This document shows positions 24,893-32,392 of a stretch of 64,000 nucleotides of DNA, one piece after another (the stretch's first letter is position 1; every line of letters starts with the position of its first letter). The notes under the pieces are model-generated. The model was not told the DNA's origin. It did no database searches and saw only the letters and a program-made list of their open reading frames with translations. The translations under genes were made by a program, and so were the position numbers. Source of the stretch: JANXLS01 sp038227045 (GTDB lineage Bacteria > Planctomycetota > SZUA-567 > H5-PLA8); the NCBI GenBank assembly GCA_038227045.1, contig JBBRQD010000009.1, positions 1 through 64,000 on the forward strand, in the 5' to 3' direction.

Positions 24893-26869
24893 CTACGCCC
24901 TCGTCGCAATCTCCGTCTTCGCCTTCGCAATAAATTCGGCCAACGGCATCACGCCTAAATCTTTTCGTCCTCGTCCGCGCACCGCAACCGTTCCCGCTGC
25001 CGCTTCCCGGTCTCCGATCACAAGCAAGTACGGGATCTTTGCTTCTTCCGATTCTTTCACGCGCTGCTTGATATTTCCCGTCGCGCTGATGTCCGCTTCG
25101 ACACGAATGCCCTCCGCGTGCAACGCCGCGACGGCGCGGTGCGCCGCCTCCTGCGATTGTTCCGAGATGTTCGCCACGCGCACTTGCACCGGCGAAAGCC
25201 ACAGCGGAAACGCGCCCGCGAAATGCTCGATCAAAATCCCCGTGAACCGTTCGAAACTTCCAAACGGCGCGCGATGAATCATCACCGGCCGGTGGCGATT
25301 GTTGTCCTGCCCGATGTATTCGAGCTTAAACCGCTCCGGCAAATTGTAATCGAGCTGCACGGTCCCCAACTGCCATTCGCGCCCGATGCAATCCTTCACC
25401 ATGAAGTCCAGCTTCGGCCCGTAGAACGCAGCTTCGCCTTCGACAGCTTCGTGCGGCAGATGCATCTCCGTTGCGACGCGTTTCAAAGTCGCTTCGGCCT
25501 TCGTCCAATTCGCCGGATCGCCCGTGTACTTGTCGCTCTTCGGATCGCGCAAACTCACCTGCACGCGGTAATCGGTCAGCCCCAGCGCGCCGAAGATCGT
25601 CTTGACCAAACCGACCGTGCTCACGATCTCCGCCTCGACCTGATCGCCCGTGCAGAACAGATGCGCGTCGTCCTGCGTCAATCCTCTTACGCGCGTCATG
25701 CCATTTAGTTCGCCCGATTGTTCATAACGATACACCGTGCCGAACTCCGCGAGGCGAATCGGCAGCTCGCGGTAACTGCGCTGCTCCGCCGCGTAGATCA
25801 TGCAATGGTGCGGGCAGTTCATCGGCTTGAGAAGGTATTCTTCGCTCGGATCGATTTCGCTTTTGATCGTCGGGTACTGGCTGTCCTTATAGTACGGAAA
25901 GTGGCCGGATGTCTTGTACAGCGCCACATTGCCGATGTGCGGCGTAAAGACTGGCGAATAACCCCGCCTGGTCAATTCGCCCTGCATCAGATTCTGCAAT
26001 TCAGTGCGAATGATGCCGCCCTTCGGCATCCACAAAATAAGTCCCTGTCCGACCAGCGGGCTCATCGTGAAAAGCCCCATCTGTTTGCCGATCACGCGAT
26101 GATCGCGTTTCTTGGCTTCTTCGATCCGCGCGAAATGTTCGTCCAGATCTTTCTTCGAAGGGAACGCCGTGCCGTAAATGCGCTGAAGCTGTTTGTTCTT
26201 TTCGTCACCGCGGAAATACGCGCCGGCGACGGCAGTCAATTTGAACGCGCCAATTCGGCCCGTCGAAGGCACGTGCGGGCCCATGCAAAGATCTTCGAAA
26301 TCCTTGCCAACATTCGACCCCGTCACATAGAACGATAACACGTCGCCCTTGGCGCTCTTCGCGTTTTCAAGCTTGTACGGATTGCCTTCGGCTTCGATCT
26401 TCTTAAAGCCTTCGTCGCGGCTCATTTCATAGCGCGTCATGGCCCGGTTTTCAGCGACGATCTTCGCCATTTCGGCTTCGATCTTCGGAAAATCGTCGAT
26501 TGAAATCTTCGTATCCAGATCGATATCGCCGTAAAATCCATCGTCCACGGGCGGGCCGTAAACCAGTTTCGTATCAGGCCACAAGCGGCAAATCGCTTCA
26601 GTCATGACGTGTTCGGCGGTGTGGCGGATGCAGTACAGCGCGTCGGCGTCAAGTTTGCCGTCGCGGCTCTTGGGCGTGATCACGGAGAACGTGCCGTCTT
26701 GAGTAATCGGGCGCGAAAGGTCGAGCACCTGGCCGTTGAGTTTCACGGCGACGGCGTCAGAGGCGAGACGCTTGCCGATGGATTCGGCGACTTGCAGGCC
26801 GGTCGTGCCCGCGTCGAAGTCGTGGATGGAGTTGTCGGGATAGGTCAGATGAATTGTGGAAATGGACAT
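24893..26869 (-). CDS. thrS: Threonyl-tRNA synthetase
   Basis: 658 residues from the ATG at 26869 (MSISTIHLTYPD), which has GAGGA 6 nt upstream. It charges tRNA-Thr. The N-terminal TGS domain (DNSIHDFDAGTTGLQVAESIGKRL) and editing domain (HTAEHVMTEA, with the later PHVPSTGRIGAFKL region) precede the class II catalytic core. The core has MNCPHHCMIY (the usual MNCPGH site with H for G), motif 2 region EFGTVYRYEQSGEL and motif 3 GSFERFTGILIEHFAGAFPLWL. The anticodon-binding domain closes the protein. The gene precedes infC, the widespread thrS-infC order. Confidence 0.97.
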   Translation of the reverse strand: MSISTIHLTYPDNSIHDFDAGTTGLQVAESIGKRLASDAVAVKLNGQVLDLSRPITQDGTFSVITPKSRDGKLDADALYCIRHTAEHVMTEAICRLWPDTKLVYGPPVDDGFYGDIDLDTKISIDDFPKIEAEMAKIVAENRAMTRYEMSRDEGFKKIEAEGNPYKLENAKSAKGDVLSFYVTGSNVGKDFEDLCMGPHVPSTGRIGAFKLTAVAGAYFRGDEKNKQLQRIYGTAFPSKKDLDEHFARIEEAKKRDHRVIGKQMGLFTMSPLVGQGLILWMPKGGIIRTELQNLMQGELTRRGYSPVFTPHIGNVALYKTSGHFPYYKDSQYPTIKSEIDPSEEYLLKPMNCPHHCMIYAAEQRSYRELPIRLAEFGTVYRYEQSGELNGMTRVRGLTQDDAHLFCTGDQVEAEIVSTVGLVKTIFGALGLTDYRVQVSLRDPKSDKYTGDPANWTKAEATLKRVATEMHLPHEAVEGEAAFYGPKLDFMVKDCIGREWQLGTVQLDYNLPERFKLEYIGQDNNRHRPVMIHRAPFGSFERFTGILIEHFAGAFPLWLSPVQVRVANISEQSQEAAHRAVAALHAEGIRVEADISATGNIKQRVKESEEAKIPYLLVIGDREAAAGTVAVRGRGRKDLGVMPLAEFIAKAKTEIATRA

Positions 26870-27231
26870 TCGTTCCTCGTAAGTGGTGTGCAAACCCGCG
26901 CCTGTAATTGAGTGCTAGAAAGCGCAACGCTGTCTACTTGTGCCGGCCGAAGCGAGTGGCGGGCGGGGCGGGTGGGCGTCGAGCGGAAGGAAAAGAAATC
27001 CGCGAGCATTACTGGACGACTGCCAAACGTGCGCCATCGACCGCCTGAAGCGGGAGGCGCGGGGTGAAGCGCCCGGCAAGTGAAGCCGGGCTAAAACTAC
27101 CTTTCGAATGCGGCATGAGCTGTTTCCAGAGCGCCGACGATTGCGCTAACAGACACTTATAATATCGGGGCTGGCTGGCGCAACTTTATATTTGAAGATG
27201 TTTGAAGCGAAAAACATGCGCGCGCCATCGA
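26870..27231. other. Non-coding spacer upstream of thrS
   Basis: 362 nt without a convincing gene on either strand. It should carry the thrS promoter and leader. It contains GC-rich short inverted repeats (for example GCGCCCGGCAAGTGAAGCCGGGC at 27069-27092), but no clear T-box or attenuator could be recognised. Confidence 0.5.
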
Positions 27232-27543
27232 TCAGCGTGGTTGCAAAACCATTTTTTGTTTCCAAGGCGTAATCTTCGCCAATGTTTTAGCGAGCGAATC
27301 TTTTGTCTTGGCCGCGTCATAGTCCATTTGCAAACCGGTCCAAAACTCCTCGGACATGCCGAAGAATCGCGACAGGCGCAGACCCGTATCGGCGCTGACA
27401 GCACGCGCTCCGGACACAATCTCGCCGATGCGCCCTTGCGGCACACCGATTTCCTTCGCAAGCCGGTATGGCGTGATGCTCATCGGCTTCAGGAATTCTT
27501 CCAGCAGGATTTCGCCGGGATGCGGATACGGAACTTTGCGCAT
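27232..27543 (-). CDS. higA: HigA-type antitoxin (XRE family)
   Basis: 103 residues from the ATG at 27543, with AAGGGA upstream. It starts HPGEILLEEFLKPMSITPYRLAKEIGVPQGRIGEIVSGARAVSADTGLRLSRFFGMSEEFW, the classic VapI/HigA antitoxin helix-turn-helix. It would bind the toxin and repress the operon. It lies 13 nt after the toxin gene, the toxin-first order typical of higBA. A longer in-frame start overlapping the toxin gene gives non-homologous sequence and is rejected. Confidence 0.93.
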   Translation of the reverse strand: MRKVPYPHPGEILLEEFLKPMSITPYRLAKEIGVPQGRIGEIVSGARAVSADTGLRLSRFFGMSEEFWTGLQMDYDAAKTKDSLAKTLAKITPWKQKMVLQPR

Positions 27544-27556
27544 AAAAAATATCCCT

Positions 27557-27838
27557 TCAATGATAGTCGGTAATCTCAACGTCCGCCGGACCTTCCGCAG
27601 TCCACACGAAACAGACGCGGAACGGGTCATTGACCCGAATGCTGTACTGTCCGGCGCGGTCGCCCTTGAGCCGTTCCAATCGGTTACCAGGAGGCACGCG
27701 CAAGTCATCAAGTACCGCGGCCCGATTCAGCATCGCCAATTTGCGCATCGCGACGGACTCGATATTCAAGAAGCGCCGGACCCGCTCACCGCCGAACAAG
27801 GCTCCCGTTTCGGCGCATTTGAACGAGCGGATCGGCAT
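27557..27838 (-). CDS. higB: HigB/RelE-family mRNA interferase toxin
   Basis: 93 residues from the ATG at 27838. The sequence IRSFKCAETGALFGG, RRKLAMLNRA-like (AMRKLAMLNRAAVLDDLRVPPGNRLERLKGDRAGQYSIRVNDPFRVCFVW) and the terminal DVEITDYH are diagnostic for the HigB branch of the RelE superfamily, ribosome-dependent mRNA endonucleases. Basic residues (R, K and the final H) provide the usual active-site set. There is no Shine-Dalgarno. A consensus-like promoter ends 6 nt before the ATG, which suggests a leaderless transcript. Confidence 0.92.
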   Translation of the reverse strand: MPIRSFKCAETGALFGGERVRRFLNIESVAMRKLAMLNRAAVLDDLRVPPGNRLERLKGDRAGQYSIRVNDPFRVCFVWTAEGPADVEITDYH

Positions 27839-27844
27839 GGACGG

Positions 27845-27873
27845 ATAGTAACGCGGCACGTTGGTAATGTCAA
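27845..27873 (-). promoter_or_regulatory. Sigma70-type promoter of higBA
   Basis: Reading the minus strand, TTGACA (27873-27868), a 17-bp spacer and TACTAT (27850-27845) precede the higB ATG by 6 nt. The expected start site coincides with the A of the ATG. Confidence 0.65.
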
Positions 27874-27912
27874 GCGTTAGTAAGAATTCAGGAAACAGTT
27901 CACGTAACTACT

Positions 27913-27942
27913 TTACGTAAATAATCGAGTGCACTGTCCCTG
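27913..27942 (-). repeat. Flanking inverted repeat, copy A (CAGTGCACTCGATTATTTACG)
   Basis: On the minus strand this reads CAGGGACAGTGCACTCGATT followed by ATTTACGTAA. It lies just 3' of the GND-repeat gene. An inverted copy B is at 30081-30110 on the other side of the gene, and a partial copy C is at 31991-32014. Confidence 0.75.
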
Positions 27943-27947
27943 AACGT

Positions 27948-30026
27948 CTACTTCTCCTCCACATCCACAGCGATGCTGTGCAGGTACTTATTTTCCGCCT
28001 TCGGCTGATGCGTGCTGTTGTTGCCATCCGGTTTTCCGGCGTATGTGTCTTTGCCGCCGAAATCGATGAACGCTCCCCATGTGGGACTTTCGCCGCGTGA
28101 CCGGCCGGGCTTGTCGCCGTCGACGGGGGCCATGCTGGACAGCGGGCCGGCATACTGGTCGTCGCCGCCGAGTTCCAGAAAAAGGCCCAGACTGTTGTGC
28201 AGACCGAGCCCAAATCCGCTGCCCGTCACCAGGTACTTGTCGTTGCCGCCTTCTTCGAGAAAAATCGACGTCGAAAAATCGTGGGCGGCTCCAAGACGCA
28301 TGCAATTCGTACTTGTGTAGGTGTCATCGCCGCCGCCTTCGGCCAGCAGGCTGAAAGCGTCGTGGGCCGCGGCGCTCTGCGCGTACCACACTCCGCGGTA
28401 GGTATCGTTGCCTTCGCGATCATCCAGAATGCCGATGCCATAAAGATAACCCACGGCCTGCGTAAAAACGCCGCCGTAATAGGTGTCATTGCCCTTCAAA
28501 TCCAGCAGCATGCCGATGCCGCCCGCAAGGCCCTCGCCGTCGATGTAGTCGCGCCGCTGGCCGAAGCCCGCGCCCTGCGCGCAGCTTGAATTGTGCTCCT
28601 TGGTTTGATCCGAGGGATATTTGATGTTGGTGTCGTCAGCGACATAACTGTCGTTGCCGGCGCGGTCGATCAGCAGTCCCACGCCCAGTGTGCAGCCGTA
28701 ACCTTGTCCTTCTTGATAGAGGTGGTATTTGTCATTGCCGCCGCCTTTCAACAAAATGCCCACGCCGTACATGCCCGCGCCTTGGCCGAAACTGTCGCAG
28801 GTGAACGTGTCGTCGCCGCCCCAATCGCAGAGTATTCCGACTCCGAACAGCCCCGCGCCCTGAGTCGTGTTGCCTTCGGCGCTGTACGTATCATTGCCCG
28901 CCATATCCACCAGCATGCCGAATCCAAAGACGCCGGCGCCCATGGACGGCTTGCCTTTCGGCGCGATGTAGTGGTCGTTTCCCGCCGTGTCGATGATGAT
29001 GCCGAAGGGATGCTGCAGCCCCCCCGACGCCGCGCCCGTGTGGTACGTGTCGTTGCCGCCGGTGTCGATCACCAGCAGCAGGTGCTCGCCCTCCTTATAT
29101 TCGTCGTCCGTCCCTCCGGAGAGAATCACGCGCCCCAGCGGCGTGTCGAGTTCCAGCCGGTAGGTCTCCTTTGGCGGTTCCTTCGCCAGCCACTCCGCGG
29201 CCAAGTCTACCGCGGCGCTCAGATCGATGAGTCCCGCGTACCAGCGGGGAAAGTCGATCTTGCGGGCAAGATCCGCTTCGCGCATGGCATCCTGCATGTC
29301 GGCGGGCAACGTATAGCTGCGCGGATCGACGGCCTTGTCGTCAGGGGGCTTTTCCTGCTGATCGCCGCGCATGATCTGCGCGTACACCTGCTCAAGCAGT
29401 TCCGGCGGCACGTTGCGAAACGCGGCTTCCCGCCACAGCACCGCGTCGTTGACCGCCGCGAGCACCAGCGCCGCCGCGCGCTGGACCACGGGCGGCACGC
29501 TCGCGAGCTTCTCGCGCGCTTTCGTGTCATTCAGCTTTTCAAACTTTTTGGCAAACAACGCCGGATGCAATTTCTGTTGCGCCTCGCACGTTTCCTGCAG
29601 GCGAAGCAGGCTCTTGAGCAGCGCGCCATCGGATTCGGCGTGCTTTTTGAAAAGATCAATTGGCTTTGGATCGATCAAAGAACGGGCGGAGCCGGAATCC
29701 AACAGGTCGGCCGCAATGTAAAGAACCTCACTTGTATGCAACTCCGCCCGGGTCAGGCCTTCGCGCAAATGGCGCTCGCGGTCAATGGCGCGCAGCGGTT
29801 GCTCGCGCCACATGCGGAACGTATTGAGAACAAACGGACATTCGACCCGCTTGTACAGCTCGTTCTTGTCGTACCCGGGACCATCGAGCGGCAACCCGAG
29901 CGCCTCGAAACACTGCCGCACCGCCGCCGACTTCCGGATGATGTCTGTAGCGGGCGGCGCTGAAGCCTCGCCCGCCGGCAATAATCCGCAGCAAACGAAC
30001 CAAGCGAGAATAAGTCGTGTGTTCAT
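27948..30026 (-). CDS. Secreted protein with about twelve GND-type repeats, function unknown
   Basis: 692 residues from the ATG at 30026, which starts a signal peptide (MNTRLILAWFVCCGLLPAGEASA). Residues up to about 300 are mostly helical with no recognised domain. From about residue 307 to the end, 12 to 13 units of roughly 26-28 residues repeat. Each has G-N/D-D-x-Y, then a Gly-rich QGxGxxGxG segment, then a hydrophobic strand with D (GILxD, GMLVD) and GG. The repeat looks like a beta-solenoid in which the GND.Y turn resembles, but is much longer spaced than, the RTX calcium-binding nonapeptide. One unit carries an approximately 25-residue insertion. No enzyme motif seen. The gene is bracketed by inverted repeats. 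Confidence 0.75.
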   Translation of the reverse strand: MNTRLILAWFVCCGLLPAGEASAPPATDIIRKSAAVRQCFEALGLPLDGPGYDKNELYKRVECPFVLNTFRMWREQPLRAIDRERHLREGLTRAELHTSEVLYIAADLLDSGSARSLIDPKPIDLFKKHAESDGALLKSLLRLQETCEAQQKLHPALFAKKFEKLNDTKAREKLASVPPVVQRAAALVLAAVNDAVLWREAAFRNVPPELLEQVYAQIMRGDQQEKPPDDKAVDPRSYTLPADMQDAMREADLARKIDFPRWYAGLIDLSAAVDLAAEWLAKEPPKETYRLELDTPLGRVILSGGTDDEYKEGEHLLLVIDTGGNDTYHTGAASGGLQHPFGIIIDTAGNDHYIAPKGKPSMGAGVFGFGMLVDMAGNDTYSAEGNTTQGAGLFGVGILCDWGGDDTFTCDSFGQGAGMYGVGILLKGGGNDKYHLYQEGQGYGCTLGVGLLIDRAGNDSYVADDTNIKYPSDQTKEHNSSCAQGAGFGQRRDYIDGEGLAGGIGMLLDLKGNDTYYGGVFTQAVGYLYGIGILDDREGNDTYRGVWYAQSAAAHDAFSLLAEGGGDDTYTSTNCMRLGAAHDFSTSIFLEEGGNDKYLVTGSGFGLGLHNSLGLFLELGGDDQYAGPLSSMAPVDGDKPGRSRGESPTWGAFIDFGGKDTYAGKPDGNNSTHQPKAENKYLHSIAVDVEEK

Positions 30027-30080
30027 GCCTGAGATATACACCCGCGCGCGATTTTCATACTGTATTCTGATTCTGAAATC

Positions 30081-30110
30081 CAGGTGACAGAGCACTCGAC
30101 TATTTAACGC
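30081..30110 (+). repeat. Flanking inverted repeat, copy B
   Basis: CAGGTGACAGAGCACTCGAC followed by TATTTAACGC, about 85% identical in inverted orientation to copy A at 27913-27942, located 5' of the GND-repeat gene. Confidence 0.7.
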
Positions 30111-30176
30111 GAACAATCGAGCGCCATATACTGTGCCTTCAATTTCTTGTAGTGGCGAAGTGCGTTCTGCGCCCTT

Positions 30177-31031
30177 TTACTGCCCCGTCTTCCGCGCTCG
30201 TTTAGCCACATACATAGCCCGATCGGCCTCTTCCCACGCGTGATGCAGATCCCGCGCGGGATCGCGCATTGCGGTTCCGATGGAGGCGCCGATTCCGCGT
30301 TTTTTCAAGCGCTCTTCAATCGCCTTCAGCAGCCGTTTTTCGATATCGGCGTGGCATTCGACCGCCAAAATTCCGAACTCGTCGCCGCCCAAACGCGCCA
30401 CGAAATCCGTGCCCCGGCACGCGCGGCTCAGCTCGTCCGCCGTGTCTTTGATCAGCGCGTCTCCCTGCGCATGGCCTGCCGTATCGTTCAGCGCTTTTAA
30501 GCCGTCCAGATCGATTGAGATGATGCACGCCGATTGGCCAAAGCGGCGGCAGCGCGACTCTTCGGTCACCATGCGCTCGTCCCACGCGCGGCGGTTTCCG
30601 ACGCCGGTCAACGGATCGGTCATGGCCTGCATCTGGGTGAAGACCGCGCGCTTGTAAATGAAGTTGGTCTCGCGGTTCATGTGCCGCAGGCGCTCGGCCA
30701 TGACCTGCATGACCTCGAGGGCAAACCCCGGCGTTTCGACGATCATGGTTTGAAAGCGCGCGCTGTCGATGGAGACCAGTTCGCAGTCGGTCAAGGCCGT
30801 CGCGGTGGCGCTGCGCGGCGCTTGGTCGACCAGCGTCATCTCGCCCAGGATTTCCCCCGTTTGAAAGGCCCCGATGATCAGGTCGTCCGTTTTCAATTCC
30901 ACCACGCCAGACTTGATCACAAACATGTGCTGGCCTTCGTCGCCCTGGCGAAAGATAACGTCTCGCGCTTTGAAAACGAGACAGGTGTCCGTGGTCCGGA
31001 GCAAGCCAAGGCTGTTGGATGTGTGGGCCAT
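30177..31031 (-). CDS. Diguanylate cyclase with cyclic-nucleotide-binding sensor domain
   Basis: 284 residues, preceded by GAGGG. Residues 15-115 form a cNMP-binding beta-roll (VIFRQGDEGQHMFVIKSGVVEL, phosphate-cassette-like GEMTLVDQAPRSATA). A helix leads to a GGDEF domain with TDPLTGVGNRRAWDE and the catalytic GGDEF at 215-219. The inhibitory I-site RxxD (RGTD, 206-209) sits five residues before it, so product feedback is expected. There is no transmembrane segment. It probably makes c-di-GMP in the cytoplasm in response to a nucleotide or related ligand. No EAL partner is nearby. Confidence 0.93.
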   Translation of the reverse strand: MAHTSNSLGLLRTTDTCLVFKARDVIFRQGDEGQHMFVIKSGVVELKTDDLIIGAFQTGEILGEMTLVDQAPRSATATALTDCELVSIDSARFQTMIVETPGFALEVMQVMAERLRHMNRETNFIYKRAVFTQMQAMTDPLTGVGNRRAWDERMVTEESRCRRFGQSACIISIDLDGLKALNDTAGHAQGDALIKDTADELSRACRGTDFVARLGGDEFGILAVECHADIEKRLLKAIEERLKKRGIGASIGTAMRDPARDLHHAWEEADRAMYVAKRARKTGQ

Positions 31032-31084
31032 CTCAATTCCCTCTAAAAACCGGAATGACGGAGGCGAGCACGCCCCTTAACCGA

Positions 31085-31951
31085 TCACTGTTTTCTCGAC
31101 GACACCACCGCGAACGCCGGTCCGTGCGGGTGTTTTGCGTCTTCGAAACTAATGCGCGGGTTTCGGAATCCGAAGAATTCGAGGCATTTCAAAATGTCGC
31201 CGCGCGTCATCCACTGGCTGTGCGGCGCGCTTCCCCCGCAGAATGTCGAATTGCCCAGCGAGGTGAGATATTCCTGGCGATACAGCGTGTGCCGGAAACC
31301 CGCGTGTTCCGCCTCCTTCGAACTCGAAAACTTGACCGCCAAGGCGCGATTTCCGGCAATCGTCTCTTCGTCATAATAATGCGTCCACACATACACATGT
31401 TCCGTGCAGCGCGCGGCCAAAAGCGCGATGACTTCCGCCGGATTTTGCATATGATACAGGACGCCGCTCGCCACACCAATCTCGAATTGGGGGCCGTCCT
31501 GCCGCAAATACTCGACAAAATCGCCGCACCGAAAATGCACGCGCTGCAACTTAAGCAGATCTTTGACGACAAGGCATTTCATGAACGCGCGCGAGTTCGC
31601 TTCAATGGCGACAATCTCTTTGGCCCCGCTTTGGGAAAACATGTAGGAATGCCCGCCTTCAAGCGGACCGAGTTCCAACACCGTTTTTCCCGCCACGCCG
31701 CCGATTTCGGTCAAGAACCGCGCGATGGAATTGTCCGCAAACAATGTAATCCCGCCGGCCTTCAGCCCGGAGAAGGGTTCCGGCAACTGCGATACCCATT
31801 CGCCGCTGAAGATGTCCAGAGCGTTCTGCGCTGAGGGCGCCGTTTTGACGTAACTGTCCAGGATGCGGGATTTGTCCGGTGTCATCTGCCAGCGCAATTT
31901 CGCGCGTGAAAGGGAGTTGCGACATTTCCGAAGTACGTCGCGCATGGCCAT
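31085..31951 (-). CDS. Class I SAM-dependent methyltransferase
   Basis: 288 residues. Motif I is TVLELGPLEGGHSYMF, followed by the acidic motif II EIVAIEANSRAF and a motif IV-like region FEIGVASGVLYHMQNP. This is the arrangement of small-molecule or sugar-tailoring methyltransferases (Methyltransf_11/23 type). The C-terminus (RGDILKCLEFFGFRNPRISFED) is common in those linked to O-antigen or glycan genes. No glycosyltransferase genes are adjacent, so the substrate is unknown. Two in-frame ATGs (31951, 31945) are equivalent. Confidence 0.85.
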   Translation of the reverse strand: MAMRDVLRKCRNSLSRAKLRWQMTPDKSRILDSYVKTAPSAQNALDIFSGEWVSQLPEPFSGLKAGGITLFADNSIARFLTEIGGVAGKTVLELGPLEGGHSYMFSQSGAKEIVAIEANSRAFMKCLVVKDLLKLQRVHFRCGDFVEYLRQDGPQFEIGVASGVLYHMQNPAEVIALLAARCTEHVYVWTHYYDEETIAGNRALAVKFSSSKEAEHAGFRHTLYRQEYLTSLGNSTFCGGSAPHSQWMTRGDILKCLEFFGFRNPRISFEDAKHPHGPAFAVVSSRKQ

Positions 31952-31990
31952 CTTCTTTGCCTCTTAAACGTGGAAACGGTGGAATTCAAT

Positions 31991-32014
31991 GTCAGTGCAC
32001 TCGATTTTTTATGT
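31991..32014 (+). repeat. Partial copy C of the CAGTGCACTCGATT repeat
   Basis: GTCAGTGCACTCGATTTTTT followed by ATGT matches the core of copies A and B around the GND-repeat gene. It lies between the HicB-like gene and the methyltransferase gene. Confidence 0.55.
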
Positions 32015-32090
32015 ATGCTCCGTCGTTGAACTCTCTAATGCGCGCGGGCAAGCACTCGGAGTTGTTTCTGCAATTTGCTTCGAATTCGCT

Positions 32091-32309
32091 TTAAACCGCC
32101 TGCATACGGTTCGCATAGTCTTCTCCAGAGGTCGGTGAGGGTAAACTCTTTCCATCTTGCTTATAAAGTTCGATCGTTTCGTCGGCGAAAACAGATTGCT
32201 GGGACTGGCCATGGCAGCCGCCATAAAACAGCCCCGGGCAGCTTCCCACAAAACACTGATCTTCGTCGGACCATTCAACTATTTTTACACAGCGGACATT
32301 GTCTTTCAT
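32091..32309 (-). CDS. HicB-like orphan protein, shortened
   Basis: 72 residues. The N-terminus VKIVEWSDEDQCFVGSCPGL...GGCHG and the segment IELYKQDGKSLPSPT match the HicB-type antitoxin fold. About six residues are missing between HG and IEL compared with the usual spacing, and no C-terminal DNA-binding domain is present. No hicA toxin gene is adjacent on either side. It is either an orphan HicB-family protein or a decayed relic. The Shine-Dalgarno is weak. Confidence 0.6.
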   Translation of the reverse strand: MKDNVRCVKIVEWSDEDQCFVGSCPGLFYGGCHGQSQQSVFADETIELYKQDGKSLPSPTSGEDYANRMQAV

Positions 32310-32392
32310 CGTCAGCTTGTCCTGACAGAGTCGAAGTTATTCTTACCCCTATAAAAAGACAATACCCAATATACGAAGAAATAGCAATGGCC

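Noticed and set aside
26870..27231. Possible T-box leader or tRNA upstream of thrS
   Set aside because: No T-box AGGGTGGNACCGCG-like sequence or tRNA cloverleaf could be found; only short GC hairpins are present.
28593..29963. 456-codon open frame on the plus strand
   Set aside because: Antisense to the GND-repeat gene, which has a signal peptide and regular repeats; the plus-strand frame has neither.
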